Shown: positions 1 through 9,444, numbered from the stretch's first letter. The stretch is DNA of 64,000 bases from an uncultured bacterium (GCA_948467735.1 CAOKFN010000011.1:31700-95699); one strand, 5' to 3'. Numbers and translations: made by a program. Notes: a model not told the origin generated them from the letters alone.

Positions 1-1114
1 CAATAATCCCGCCGCCCAGCACATATTCTCCGTCGTAAAAGCAGACGGATTGCCCCGGCGCCGCTGCCCGGACCGGCTTTTCAAACACGGCCAGCACACT
101 GCCGTCAGACTGTTTTTCGATGGTGCAGTACTCGCCCTTGTGATTGTAGCGTATCTTTCCAAATACTCTCATGGGCTGTTTCAAATCTTCTATGGACATA
201 TAATTCATTTTATGGCATAGTACTTCCCTTGTAAACAAGTCTTCATCCTTTCCAATAACAACCTCGTTTGTATCCGGGCGGATTTCCGTTACATAGACCC
301 GCTCCCCCATCGGCAGCTCCAAGCCCCTGCGCTGCCCAATGGTATAATGTGTGATACCCCTGTGCCTCCCAAGGATATTCCCACTGTCATCCACAAAATT
401 ACCCGGCCCGGGGACATGCTCTTTTGCAGTCCTGCTGATAAATCCCGCATAATCCCTGTCCGGCACAAAACAAATCTCCTGACTATCCCGCTTATGAGCC
501 ACAGGCAGTCCCGCCTTCTCGGCTATGGCGCGAATCCGGCTCTTTTCATACTCTCCCACCGGCATCAATGTGTGTGCAAGCTGGGACTGGGTCAAGTGAT
601 ACAAGGCATAAGTCTGATCCTTGGCCGCTGTCACGGAACTGCGGACTGCCAGCCGTCCGTTTGCCAGTCTTGCGATTCTGGCATAATGTCCTGTGGCAAT
701 ATAGTCCGCCCCAACCGCTCGGCTGTGCTCTAAAAGAGCTTCCCATTTCACATAGCGGTTACAGGCAATGCAGGGATTCGGCGTGTACCCTCTCAGATAT
801 TCCTCCACAAAATAATCCATCACATGATGTTGAAATTCCTGCCTGAAATCCATGACAACATAAGGAATATTCAGTACTTCCGCCACCCTCCCTGCGTCTT
901 CCACGGCAGTCAGGCCGCAGCAGTTTCCCGCGGTCTCCGCCGAAGCTTGGATATGGTCCGGCCATATCCGCATGGTGACGCCTATGACATCATAACCCTG
1001 TTCCTTTAACAGATAGGCCGCCACCGAAGAGTCCACTCCTCCCGACATGCCCACCACTACCTTCTGTTTCAACCCGATACCCCCGCTTTGTGATTCCTCC
1101 TGAATAAAACCCAT
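1..1114 (-). CDS. mnmA: tRNA-uridine 2-sulfurtransferase MnmA, 3' end cut by window edge
   Basis: MnmA thiolates U34 of Lys, Glu and Gln tRNAs in the cytoplasm, taking sulfur relayed from a cysteine desulfurase. Reading the minus strand gives the PP-loop ATP-binding motif GMSGGVDSSVAA near the N-terminus, the first catalytic cysteine in NPCIACN, a GHYA motif and the second catalytic cysteine in SQEICFVPD, followed by the C-terminal beta-barrel region. About 370 residues are present and the frame runs off position 1, so only a short C-terminal piece is missing. The start is uncertain. ATG at 1114 gives an extra 14 residues; TTG at 1072 fits the usual family N-terminus (KQKVVVGMSGG) but has only a weak G-rich site before it. 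Confidence 0.93.
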   Translation of the reverse strand, partial: MGFIQEESQSGGIGLKQKVVVGMSGGVDSSVAAYLLKEQGYDVIGVTMRIWPDHIQASAETAGNCCGLTAVEDAGRVAEVLNIPYVVMDFRQEFQHHVMDYFVEEYLRGYTPNPCIACNRYVKWEALLEHSRAVGADYIATGHYARIARLANGRLAVRSSVTAAKDQTYALYHLTQSQLAHTLMPVGEYEKSRIRAIAEKAGLPVAHKRDSQEICFVPDRDYAGFISRTAKEHVPGPGNFVDDSGNILGRHRGITHYTIGQRRGLELPMGERVYVTEIRPDTNEVVIGKDEDLFTREVLCHKMNYMSIEDLKQPMRVFGKIRYNHKGEYCTIEKQSDGSVLAVFEKPVRAAAPGQSVCFYDGEYVLGGGII

Positions 1115-1177
1115 ACATTCCATTGGGATTTGAAAAATTCCCGTCATAAAAATAACCCAAAGGAAGCCTTCCGCACC

Positions 1178-1212
1178 AAAAAGACCTTTATGAAATCCGT
1201 CCATAAAGGTCT
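1178..1212 (-). terminator. intrinsic terminator after ABC permease
   Basis: Two perfect 11-base arms, AGACCTTTATG and its complement, are separated by 9 bases and followed on the minus strand by TTTTT. It lies about 80 bases beyond the permease stop, between that gene and mnmA. Confidence 0.8.
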
Positions 1213-1291
1213 CAAGATTTTATCAATATTATAAGATATTCACCGAAAAAAAACAACTGAAAAATTTACGAAGCCTTCCATATATCACATC

Positions 1292-3277
1292 TCAATTCAT
1301 CTGCTTCACAATCCTATAATAAGCCATGGATGTTCTGCGGTAGCTCAAACTGTACACAATGGCAAATATAAGACAGCCTCCCATGGTACAATATGTCAGA
1401 AGCGGCTTTTCAAAAAAGCCAATGGCTCCCAAAAGCATGTACACCATCTGCATCCCCACCGCCGTATGGAATATGGCGCCTATAAGCGGAAGGACAAACA
1501 CCATGCTGATCTGCTTTTTAATGGTACGGCGGATTTCCGCGTCTCCCATGCCCACCTTCTGCATAATCTCAAAATTCTTCCGGTCTTCAAAGCCCTCGGT
1601 AATCTGTTTATAATACATGATAATCAGCAGACAAATCAGAAAAATGGAGCCAAAGAAAATGCCGATGAACAAAAGTCCGCCATACATGCTTTCCTTCTCT
1701 TTCATTCCTTCCCTATGGTCCGTATATTGGGCAAAACCTGCCAATCCGCCCGCATAGGCTTCCAGTCTCCGAGAAAATTCGTCAATATCCTCTTCCCTGC
1801 CCTCCGGCAGAAAACCATACAGATAGGAAATCCCCTGAAAACCATCCACTCCATACACTTGACTGACTCTGTTCAGCTCTTCCCTGTCCGCGAAAACTGC
1901 CAGATAAACATCCGCAAAATCGTTCTCCGGCAGTTTTCTCGCGATTCTGCTCTCCGAAAGCTCCCTTTTAACGGAATATTCCACTTCCTCAAACCATATG
2001 CTGTCTCCGCCAAAATCCATTCCCTCCGAGTAAAGCAGGATTTCTCCCGGCTGCAGACTCTCGTCCGCATTTTCCAAACGATTATATTCTTCCTGCGTCA
2101 TCAAAATCAAAGTTTTCCATCCCGCATAATCATACGGCCGGCCTTCCCTGCGAAAAATTTCCCCTTGCTGATAACCTCGAACCTCCACATAGGAATACGC
2201 CAGCTCGTCTTGAAGCGTCACCTGATTCTGCGCCGCCAGCTCCGCCGTGCCCCTCTGCAGCACTTCCTCATCCACCCTTTCGTTTCCGTAACAATAAATT
2301 TCAAACTCCCTGGAAAATCCGAAAGAAAGAATGGCGTCCATTCCCAGATAAACCGTAACCGTGCATACCACCGTAATAATCGCCATGGTGGAAAAAATAC
2401 AGATATTGGACAGACTGGCCGCACTTTTCTTCATGCGGTAAAGCATCCCCGAAATGGTGATAAAATTCTCCGACCGGTAATAAATCCCCTTCCTGCCCTT
2501 TAAAAATCTCAAAAACGCAATGCTGCCAGAAGTAAAAAGAAAATAGGTTCCAATAATCACCAGAAATACCGCAAAAAAGAAATCTGCGAAAACAGCGTTG
2601 TTTAACCTTGCATTCATCGCCTTATGATAGCCGAAAATAAGCGCCGCAGCTCCCGCAATGCTCCAAAGCCAGATCATTTTCGGCTCCTTTTCCCCCCGTC
2701 TGGCGTCGCTCATCAGCTCCACAGGATTTGCTTTTCCCACCTGCACCAGATTGACGAAAAGATTCAGCGCCGTAATAAACGCATAGAAAATCAAGGTGTC
2801 CGTTACGGCCTGCACGCTGATGCCAAATTCCACTTCCACGGGCAGCTTGGTCAGATTCAGCAGCAGCAGAAAAATCAGCCGAAAGAACACAAGCCCCAGC
2901 AGAATGGCCGCAGCCGTAACCAGAACATATATGAACAGACTTTCACACAGCATCATCATACCGATATGTTTCTTTTCCAGCCCCAGAATACTGTACAGAC
3001 CCAGTTCCCTTTTGCGCCGTTTGATCAGAAAACTATTGGTGTAGTATAAAAAAGGCACCATAATGATCCCCAGCAGCGAAAATCCTATGGTCACAAGTGC
3101 ATACGCATATGCCGCTCTGGGAAGGGTGTACATGATATCGTTCTTTAAAATCAAATCAAAGACAAAATAAGTAAATATGGCAAAAACACTTACTCCGATA
3201 TAAGGGAAGTATGCCTGACCGTTTTTGCGGATATTGTTGGCTGCCATCCGAGGCAGAAGCAGGATATGTTGATTCAT
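1292..3277 (-). CDS. FtsX/BceB-type ABC transporter permease
   Basis: A 661-residue membrane protein with an FtsX-like permease layout: an N-terminal membrane helix, three helices by about residue 150, further paired helices near residues 200-300, a large soluble extracytoplasmic domain at about 310-530, and three C-terminal helices. This is the architecture of BceB-type permeases that pair with an ATPase to detoxify or sense cell-wall-active peptide antibiotics. It follows the matching ATPase, with AAGGAGG before its ATG. No BceRS-type two-component system is seen beside it, which is unusual for peptide-resistance modules, so the substrate is inferred only from architecture. Confidence 0.8.
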   Translation of the reverse strand: MNQHILLLPRMAANNIRKNGQAYFPYIGVSVFAIFTYFVFDLILKNDIMYTLPRAAYAYALVTIGFSLLGIIMVPFLYYTNSFLIKRRKRELGLYSILGLEKKHIGMMMLCESLFIYVLVTAAAILLGLVFFRLIFLLLLNLTKLPVEVEFGISVQAVTDTLIFYAFITALNLFVNLVQVGKANPVELMSDARRGEKEPKMIWLWSIAGAAALIFGYHKAMNARLNNAVFADFFFAVFLVIIGTYFLFTSGSIAFLRFLKGRKGIYYRSENFITISGMLYRMKKSAASLSNICIFSTMAIITVVCTVTVYLGMDAILSFGFSREFEIYCYGNERVDEEVLQRGTAELAAQNQVTLQDELAYSYVEVRGYQQGEIFRREGRPYDYAGWKTLILMTQEEYNRLENADESLQPGEILLYSEGMDFGGDSIWFEEVEYSVKRELSESRIARKLPENDFADVYLAVFADREELNRVSQVYGVDGFQGISYLYGFLPEGREEDIDEFSRRLEAYAGGLAGFAQYTDHREGMKEKESMYGGLLFIGIFFGSIFLICLLIIMYYKQITEGFEDRKNFEIMQKVGMGDAEIRRTIKKQISMVFVLPLIGAIFHTAVGMQMVYMLLGAIGFFEKPLLTYCTMGGCLIFAIVYSLSYRRTSMAYYRIVKQMN

Positions 3278-3290
3278 GATTGACTTCCTC

Positions 3291-3356
3291 CTTATTCCAA
3301 TTCCCCTATAGGGGAACTTATTCCGGTTTCTAAACTATAGCGCCCCTGCGCTTTTT
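3291..3356 (-). repeat. dispersed hairpin element, copy A
   Basis: The palindrome TTCCCC/GGGGAA is followed on the plus strand by CTTATTCCGG and a small GCGC stem with a T-run. It resembles the elements at 18901 and 45412 and lies in the leader between the ABC ATPase and its permease. It is the most diverged of the three copies. Confidence 0.5.
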
Positions 3357-3441
3357 GTTTCGGAATTGTTTTGCAGGTTCTTCTTGAATTTATATTGATA
3401 TTGTCTGTTTCATCTTTCATTCCCATGTGAAAGAAAGCTTA

Positions 3442-4230
3442 TTATGACTGTTCTTCCCCTTCGGGCTGAAATCCTGCCTTTTCCGTCTGCAGTACGGTCA
3501 GCGTATCCGAAATTTTGCGGTACATTTCCTCATCTGTGGAATTGCCCCGATAAATCTGATTAAACACACAGCCGTCTTTAATAAAAAGAACCCTGCCCGC
3601 ACGGCTCGCCGCCTGCGTACTGTGCGTTACCATCAGAATGGTCTGCCCATCCTCATTTACCTCCGCAAAAATGCGAAGCAGCCTGTCGGAAGCCTTGGAA
3701 TCCAGCGCCCCCGTGGGTTCGTCCGCCAGTACAATCTGAGGCTGGGTAATCAATGCCCTTGCCACTGCCGCCCGCTGTTTCTGGCCTCCTGATACCTCAT
3801 AGGGATACTTATCCAAAAGCTCCGTAATTCCCAGCTTGGCCGCCAAGGGCACAAGCCTCTCCTCCATAACCTTATACTCGCAGCCCGCCAATACCAGCGG
3901 CAGGAAAATATTATCCTTCAACGAAAGCGTATCCAGCAGATTAAAATCCTGAAATACAAATCCCAGATTATCCCGGCGGAAGGCGCATAATTCCTTCTGC
4001 TTAATATCCGCCATATTCTTACCCGCCAAGATTACCTGACCGCTGGTAGGTCTGTCCAGAGACGCCATGATATTCAAAAGGGTGGTCTTGCCGGATCCGG
4101 ATTCTCCCATAATTGCCACATATTCTCCCTGTTCTACCAAAAAATTCACTTGATTCAGCGCCTGTACCTTATTGCCTCCCAGACGTGTACTGTATATCTT
4201 CTTCAGATTTTTTACTTCCAAAAGCGCCAT
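3442..4230 (-). CDS. ABC transporter ATP-binding protein (BceA/LolD type)
   Basis: Cytoplasmic ATPase of about 262 residues that energises the permease encoded just downstream. It has Walker A GESGSGKTTL, Q-loop FQDFNLLD, signature VSGGQKQR, Walker B IVLADEPTGALD and the switch histidine in VTHS. The start at 4230 is set by an AGGAGGAGCAGAA ribosome site; a longer frame reaching 4323 crosses the upstream hairpins and is not supported. A tail after the nucleotide-binding core (about residues 225-262) is typical of peptide-exporter ATPases. The 160-base gap to the permease holds hairpin element copy A, so the two are probably cotranscribed. Confidence 0.88.
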   Translation of the reverse strand: MALLEVKNLKKIYSTRLGGNKVQALNQVNFLVEQGEYVAIMGESGSGKTTLLNIMASLDRPTSGQVILAGKNMADIKQKELCAFRRDNLGFVFQDFNLLDTLSLKDNIFLPLVLAGCEYKVMEERLVPLAAKLGITELLDKYPYEVSGGQKQRAAVARALITQPQIVLADEPTGALDSKASDRLLRIFAEVNEDGQTILMVTHSTQAASRAGRVLFIKDGCVFNQIYRGNSTDEEMYRKISDTLTVLQTEKAGFQPEGEEQS

Positions 4231-4260
4231 TTCTGCTCCTCCTTCAATTCTTGAGACTTG

Positions 4261-4352
4261 ATTACAGGGTTCGCGAAGCGGTTCCTGTAATATAAGCATA
4301 CTAAAAGAGAAAATGCTGCGCAATAGAATTGCCTTACATTTTCTCTTTTAGT
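4261..4352 (-). promoter_or_regulatory. tandem perfect hairpins in the ABC operon leader
   Basis: Two perfect inverted repeats precede the ABC ATPase. The 16-base arm ACTAAAAGAGAAAATG (4300-4315) pairs with 4337-4352, and ATTACAGG (4261-4268) pairs with 4284-4291. A third small stem follows at 4354-4370. None has a T-tract in the direction of transcription, so they are not simple terminators. They could be operators or leader-RNA structures. Confidence 0.45.
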
Positions 4353-4460
4353 CTTACAGTTTCGTAAGGTATCAAACAAGGTTTGAACTCATGTCTGCCG
4401 CCCTTATTGTCAAAAGATATGATATTTCCCCCTTTTATCCGCGGCTGCAAACCTCTAAGC

Positions 4461-4487
4461 AAAAAAACAGCCGCTATGAATGCGGCT
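4461..4487 (-). terminator. probable terminator of the ligA-metA operon
   Basis: An AGCCGC/GCGGCT stem with a 7-base loop is followed on the minus strand by seven T. It lies 115 bases past the metA stop. Confidence 0.65.
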
Positions 4488-4601
4488 GGTTCTTTGTGCC
4501 GCTCACACTTTTTGTCATGTCTTAATAAGCAGCAGCAAATATTTTCTTATCATTACGGTCTCTTGACTTTACTGCGCTATCAGCTTCCTGAACCGTGTTT
4601 T

Positions 4602-5507
4602 TCACAGCTCGTAAGGAGTCATTTGGTAGACGTAGTAATTAAGCCAGTTGCTGTACAGATTATTGCTATGAGACCTCCACTGCAGCAGCGGCCTTTCTTC
4701 CGGATTATCCTCCGGATAGTAATTATATGGTATCTGAATGGGCAGTCCTTTGTTTAAATCCCTATGGTATTCGTTATTCAAAGTATACCTGTCATATTCC
4801 GGATGTCCGGCTACAAAAATCTTCCTGCCCTCTTCCGCAATCGCCAAATACACCCCCGCTGTGGAAGATTCCGCCAGAACGGTCAGCTCCTTACAGGCGT
4901 GGATGGCATCCGCGGGCGTTTCCGTATGGCGGCTGTGGGGCGCGAGAAAAATGTCGTCAAATCCTCTCACCAGCGGAATTTTCCGGTTTTCCACCTTATG
5001 TTCATAAATCCCGAAGAGCTTCCTTGGGAGCTGCTTCTTATTGATGCCGTAATAATGGTAGAAACCAGCCTGAGCCGCCCAGCAGATATGCAGGGTGGAT
5101 GTGACGTGGGTTTTCGCCCAGTCGAAGATTTCACAGATTTCCTGCCAGTAGTCCACTTCTTCAAAGGAAATATCCTCCACCGGCGCGCCCGTCACAATCA
5201 TTCCGTCAAACTTCTTGTCCCGAACTTCATCCAATGTCACATAAAATTTATTCAGATGGCTTGCGGGCGTATTCACCGACACATGGCTCTTTACATTCAT
5301 AAAGGTCACATCCACCTGAAGAGGGGTGTTGGACAAGGCGCGCAGCAGCTGAAGCTCGGTATCCTGCTTGATGGGCATATTATTTAAAATCAGTACCTGT
5401 AGGGAACGTATATCCTGATGCAATGCTCGAAATTCATCCATAACAAATATATTCTCGTTTTCCAATATTTCTTTTGCGGGTAAATCACTCTGCGTCTTAA
5501 TCGGCAT
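4602..5507 (-). CDS. metA: homoserine O-acyltransferase MetA (acetyl-CoA-type by residue 111)
   Basis: MetA activates the homoserine hydroxyl with an acyl-CoA, the first committed step of methionine synthesis. The 301-residue frame from ATG 5507 has the catalytic cysteine at residue 142 (LHICWAAQAG), a YEHKV motif and the histidine of GHPEYD. Residue 111 is glutamate (TGAPVE); in the characterised family a glutamate here favours acetyl-CoA and a glycine succinyl-CoA, so homoserine O-acetyltransferase activity is the better inference. The numbering match also confirms this start over an ATG 15 bases upstream that overlaps the AGGAGG site. It follows ligA by 24 bases. Confidence 0.93.
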   Translation of the reverse strand: MPIKTQSDLPAKEILENENIFVMDEFRALHQDIRSLQVLILNNMPIKQDTELQLLRALSNTPLQVDVTFMNVKSHVSVNTPASHLNKFYVTLDEVRDKKFDGMIVTGAPVEDISFEEVDYWQEICEIFDWAKTHVTSTLHICWAAQAGFYHYYGINKKQLPRKLFGIYEHKVENRKIPLVRGFDDIFLAPHSRHTETPADAIHACKELTVLAESSTAGVYLAIAEEGRKIFVAGHPEYDRYTLNNEYHRDLNKGLPIQIPYNYYPEDNPEERPLLQWRSHSNNLYSNWLNYYVYQMTPYEL

Positions 5508-5531
5508 TTTTCTCCTCCTCATAGCGGCGGC

Positions 5532-7511
5532 CTATGGCTGCGCCGCCGCTTCTATTCCATACTCCGCCATAAAATCCTCTTCGGTCAAAACCGGCACTCC
5601 CAGATCCGCCGCCTTTTTATTCTTAGAAGACGTGGAAGCGGCGTCATTATTAATCAGGCAGGTGGTCTTTGAAGTCACGCTTCCCGTCACTTTTCCGCCT
5701 TTCTGCTCAATGATATCCTTCAAATCGCTTCGATTGGCAAAGTGCTTCAGGCTTCCGGTAATCACAAAGTTTAAGCCCGACAGCGTCTGGCTTCCTTCCT
5801 CCACCTTGGGAATCTCAATCGCAAGCTCCGCCATCAGCCGCTCCAGCCTGCGGAGATTGTCGGCGTCCTGCATATAGTTCACAAAGGCCGACGCAATCAC
5901 TTCGCCCACGCCCTCGATTGCGCTCAAAGTCTCCACATCCGCCTCCTGCATCTGCTTCAAATCATGTTCAAAATATTTACAGAGCATTTTGGCGTTTGCG
6001 GCGCCGATATTGGCGATGCCAAGTCCGTATATCACTCTGGGCAGGGTGGTATTCCTAGCCCGGTTCACGCTGTCTATAAGCTTTTGATAGGATCTTTCCC
6101 CAAAGCCTTCCATTTCCACAATCTGCTCTCTGTATCTGTCCAAGTGAAACAAATCCGCAAATTCATGGATGAAGCCCATATCCACAAATTTTTCCAAGGT
6201 GGCCTCGGACAAGCCGTCAATATTCATGGCGTCCCGGCTGACAAACAGGGTAAACGCCTTGATCTGCTTGGCGGCGCATTTTTCGTTGGTGCAGTATAGG
6301 GACTGTACCTCGTTCACCTGCCGGATTTCCGTCCTGCCGCCGCATACCGGACAGATATCCGGTATTTCCACCGTGTCGCTGCCCGTTAAATTCTCCGCAA
6401 TCTGAGGGATGATCATATTGGCCTTATATACGGTAATGCGATCCCCGATTCCTAAGCGCAGACCGCGCAGAATGCTGATATTGTGGACGGAGGCCCGGCT
6501 CACCGTCGTTCCCTCCAGCTCCACCGGTTCAAAAATAGCCACCGGATTAATCAATCCCGTCCGGCTGGCGCTCCACTCGATTTCTTTAAGGGTGGTCTCC
6601 CTCAGCTCGTCCGCCCATTTAAAGGCAATGGAATGTCTGGGAAATTTCGCGGTGCGTCCGAGAGACTGTCCGTAGGCAATATTTTCATAGGTCAATACCA
6701 GCCCGTCGGAAGGGATGTCGTAAGTCTCTATCTTTTTTTCAAAAAGGGCCACCGTGTCCAGAATATTATCCTCCGTCACGGAATAATGCTCCACCACCTC
6801 AAATCCCTGTGCGGTCAAAAAGGCAAACTGCTCTTCTCTGGAATTGTGGAAATCCATGCCCTCGGCGTCCACAAGGGTAAAGGCGTAAAACCTCACATTC
6901 CGTCCGGCTGTTATCTCGTTATTCAGCTGGCGCACGGAGCCGCTGCAGAGATTCCTGGGATTCTTGTATCTTGCCTCCGCATCCTCGATCTCCTGATTGA
7001 TTTTCTCAAAATCGGAATAGCTGATCACGGCCTCGCCCCGCAGAATTACCTCCCCCTGAAACGGAATCGCGAGAGGGAGATTGATAAACGTCCTCGCATT
7101 ATTTGTGATAACTTCGCCGATTTCCCCGTTTCCTCTTGTGACGGCTTTCAAAAGCTTTCCGTCCCGATAGGTGAGCACAATGGTCAGGCCGTCCAGTTTC
7201 CAGCTCAAAATCGCCTCATTGCCTTCCAGCCAGTCTCTCAGCGCCTCTCTGTCTTTGGTTTTATCCAGCGAAAGCATGGGACTCTCATGGCGTTCCTTGG
7301 GCAGCTCCTCCACCGCCTCATAGCCCACGCTTACGGTAGGGCTGTTTGACAACACCACGCCCGTCTCCTGCTCCAGCGCCTGCAGCTCCTCATAGAGACT
7401 GTCATACTCCCGATTGCTCATAATTTCCCGGTTTTGTGCATAATATGCCTTGGACGCCTCGTTTAAGGCTTCCACCAGATATTTGATTCGTTCTACTTTT
7501 TCAGACTGCAT
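5532..7511 (-). CDS. ligA: NAD+-dependent DNA ligase LigA
   Basis: LigA seals nicks in replication and repair using NAD+. The 659 residues match the family's usual size. Visible parts are the adenylation domain with the nucleophilic lysine at residue 105 in SWKLDGL, a four-cysteine zinc finger (CPVCGG and CTNEKCAAK, about residues 390-415), helix-hairpin-helix repeats including GIANIGAANAK, and a C-terminal BRCT domain starting near TLSGLNFVITG. A GGAGG site precedes the ATG. The gene is followed closely by metA, an unusual partner that is probably just cotranscribed. Confidence 0.97.
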   Translation of the reverse strand: MQSEKVERIKYLVEALNEASKAYYAQNREIMSNREYDSLYEELQALEQETGVVLSNSPTVSVGYEAVEELPKERHESPMLSLDKTKDREALRDWLEGNEAILSWKLDGLTIVLTYRDGKLLKAVTRGNGEIGEVITNNARTFINLPLAIPFQGEVILRGEAVISYSDFEKINQEIEDAEARYKNPRNLCSGSVRQLNNEITAGRNVRFYAFTLVDAEGMDFHNSREEQFAFLTAQGFEVVEHYSVTEDNILDTVALFEKKIETYDIPSDGLVLTYENIAYGQSLGRTAKFPRHSIAFKWADELRETTLKEIEWSASRTGLINPVAIFEPVELEGTTVSRASVHNISILRGLRLGIGDRITVYKANMIIPQIAENLTGSDTVEIPDICPVCGGRTEIRQVNEVQSLYCTNEKCAAKQIKAFTLFVSRDAMNIDGLSEATLEKFVDMGFIHEFADLFHLDRYREQIVEMEGFGERSYQKLIDSVNRARNTTLPRVIYGLGIANIGAANAKMLCKYFEHDLKQMQEADVETLSAIEGVGEVIASAFVNYMQDADNLRRLERLMAELAIEIPKVEEGSQTLSGLNFVITGSLKHFANRSDLKDIIEQKGGKVTGSVTSKTTCLINNDAASTSSKNKKAADLGVPVLTEEDFMAEYGIEAAAQP

Positions 7512-7658
7512 ATTCCGCCTCCATCCATTTCTGCCATTTAAGCCTGTCTCTCATTTCAAATCTCTCTCAAAGTATATCTGAAAACGCAGCAGCTCAGCCA
7601 GGCCGCTGAACTGTCACCCGAAAACCGCTTTTCATCGATGTATGCCATAAATTTTCTC

Positions 7659-8387
7659 TCAGGAATTCGCCCTTTTCGCAATGCCGCAGTCCCTGTAAAG
7701 CCGTCTCAGCGCCTCGCCTCCAAGCTCATAATACTCTCCCGGCTTCATATCTCCCAATGTAATATTCATGACTCTGACCCGTTTCAGGCTTCTCACCCGA
7801 TAGCCGCAGGCGGTACACATTCTCTTAATCTGCCGGTTGACTCCCTGAGTCAGAATTAACCGAAACGTATACCGTCCCAATTTCTCTGCTTTACATTCCC
7901 GGGTTGTGATATCCAATTCTTCCAGATAAACGCCTTGGGACATCCTCCGGAGGAAATCCGCAGTCACCTCTCTGTTGACTTCCACTTGATATTCTTTTTC
8001 ATGGCGGTTCGCGCCCTTCATCATGGCCTGAATCAAATCGCCGTCATTGGTAAGTATCATCAGCCCCTCCGCGTCTTTATCCAAACGTCCCGCATAAGTA
8101 AGCCTCGCCGGATAATCCACCAAATCGAATATGATCTTCTCCGCATGGGCGTCCTTTTCCGTACATGTCACTCCCACAGGCTTATAAAAGGCAAGTACCG
8201 CCGTTTTTTCCGGCCCCCGAAGCCTTCTGCCCTCCACCTGAATATCATCCTGCTCGTTTACCTGCCGTCCCGGTTCCGGCATCTGTCCGTTCACCAGAAC
8301 CTTCCCCTGCGCTATCAGCCTGTCCGCCTCCCGTCTGGAGCAGACGCCGCACTCCGCGAGGTATTTATTCAGCCTAATCCTTTCCAT
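7659..8387 (-). CDS. RsuA/RluF-family pseudouridine synthase
   Basis: A 242-residue enzyme isomerising uridine to pseudouridine in rRNA (or tRNA-Tyr for RluF). It has an N-terminal S4 RNA-binding domain (residues 1-60, RLNKYLAECGVCSRREAD), then the catalytic core with the active aspartate in AGRLDKDAEGLMILTNDG and the conserved RQIKRM helix. The C-terminal GYRVRSLKRVRVMN resembles RluF more than RsuA, but the target base cannot be set from sequence alone. Its start overlaps the end of the RNase HI gene by 14 bases, suggesting translational coupling. Confidence 0.88.
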   Translation of the reverse strand: MERIRLNKYLAECGVCSRREADRLIAQGKVLVNGQMPEPGRQVNEQDDIQVEGRRLRGPEKTAVLAFYKPVGVTCTEKDAHAEKIIFDLVDYPARLTYAGRLDKDAEGLMILTNDGDLIQAMMKGANRHEKEYQVEVNREVTADFLRRMSQGVYLEELDITTRECKAEKLGRYTFRLILTQGVNRQIKRMCTACGYRVRSLKRVRVMNITLGDMKPGEYYELGGEALRRLYRDCGIAKRANS

Positions 8388-9231
8388 CCTCTACTCCCTG
8401 TTTCGTCACATCCGCCTCTTTGGGCAGTCTGCATATCTTCGGTATTCCGTTTCCCTCCCGCAGTCCGGTCTTTGCCATTTTATCCGCCAGTTCATTATAA
8501 TACACATTGGTATGCGCCGCAACCTTGGTAAAACATATCTCAATTTTCTTTCCCCATTCCCGCATGGCCTGAGTGTATTTCTCAGTCAGCTCCGTTTTGG
8601 ATTTCCATTCTCCTGTTACCCATTTTTCAATTCCCTGATAGTCGTAACGGATTTCCACCCGGCGAAAACCGCTCAGCATGGCGGATTTTACGGCGTACAT
8701 GGCCCCCAGCATTTCACCGGTTACGTTTCGATGCCGCAGGGACTGTTCGTTGTCCCCATTGCCATATGCCGTCTCCACAGTGCCGTCGGACAAAATGAAC
8801 ACACAGCCAAAGGCATACTTTTTCAGCGAATTGTCATAACTGCCGTCCACATAGGCCAAAAGCATCCCCGGCGGCGGAACTTCTTTCATGGAATTCTCTT
8901 CTTCCATGGAATGCTCCTCTTCCATGGAATGCTCCCCTTCCGCGGAATGATTTTCTTCCATGGAATGCTCCCCTTCCATGGAATGTGCCTCCTCCACGTT
9001 TTGTCCGCCCGTACCCCGTGATTTCCGCCTGCCCCGCCCCTGCTTTTTCTCATCTGAGGAACATATCCCGAACGCCGCCGTCCCCAGATACGCCTCCGCC
9101 TCTTCCAGCAGCGCAAAGCCCTTGTACTCCGCACCCGGATAACCCTCCACGGAAGTCCTGCATTCCTCCCAAGTATGAAAAATACCCGTCGCTTTTCCTT
9201 TTTTCACTGCGTAATACTTCTTTGCCGCCAT
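8374..9231 (-). CDS. RNase HI with N-terminal viroplasmin-like domain and repeat linker
   Basis: Cleaves RNA in RNA-DNA hybrids. Residues 4-50 (KYYAVKKGKATGIFHTWEEC) match the viroplasmin-like hybrid-binding module of eukaryote-type RNases HI. Residues about 128-270 form the catalytic domain, with acidic residues visible in AYVDGSYDN, TGEMLGAMYAV, IRYDYQGIEKW and NELADKMAK. Between them lies a low-complexity linker (about residues 79-115) made of six-residue units such as EEHSME. The same unit occurs in rnr at 26-29 kb. The site AGAGGAAGG precedes the ATG. The core looks intact, so the linker is probably tolerated. Confidence 0.9.
   Translation of the reverse strand: MAAKKYYAVKKGKATGIFHTWEECRTSVEGYPGAEYKGFALLEEAEAYLGTAAFGICSSDEKKQGRGRRKSRGTGGQNVEEAHSMEGEHSMEENHSAEGEHSMEEEHSMEEENSMKEVPPPGMLLAYVDGSYDNSLKKYAFGCVFILSDGTVETAYGNGDNEQSLRHRNVTGEMLGAMYAVKSAMLSGFRRVEIRYDYQGIEKWVTGEWKSKTELTEKYTQAMREWGKKIEICFTKVAAHTNVYYNELADKMAKTGLREGNGIPKICRLPKEADVTKQGVEDGKD
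8880..9000 (-). repeat. 18-bp tandem repeat encoding EEHSME units in RNase HI
   Basis: About six degenerate 18-bp units, each containing or derived from the palindrome TTCCATGGAA, lie in frame in the inter-domain linker. The unit matches the rnr arrays. Confidence 0.88.
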
Positions 9232-9415
9232 CCTTCCTCTCCCATATGATTGTTATGCCTTTCAAAAAAACATCTCAAGCCTTCTTCGGAAATTTTCTAT
9301 GCATATGCGCAAGTCTGTTTAGATTATAGCAATTTTTCTTTGGAAATGCAATCCACTTATAAAAAAGTGACCCAAGACAAACAGCCGTTAGTTCATGCCG
9401 TCAACTGCCCGCCGC

Positions 9416-9444
9416 AAAAAAAGCCGCAGCCCTCAAGCTGCAGC
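9416..9444 (-). terminator. terminator of the diguanylate cyclase gene
   Basis: A nine-pair stem with two G-U pairs (9423-9431 with 9436-9444) is followed on the minus strand by seven T. It lies 66 bases past the stop. Confidence 0.65.

Noticed and set aside
1466..2503. A 345-codon plus-strand frame inside the ABC permease
   Set aside because: It shadows a clear membrane permease and shows no protein-like segments.
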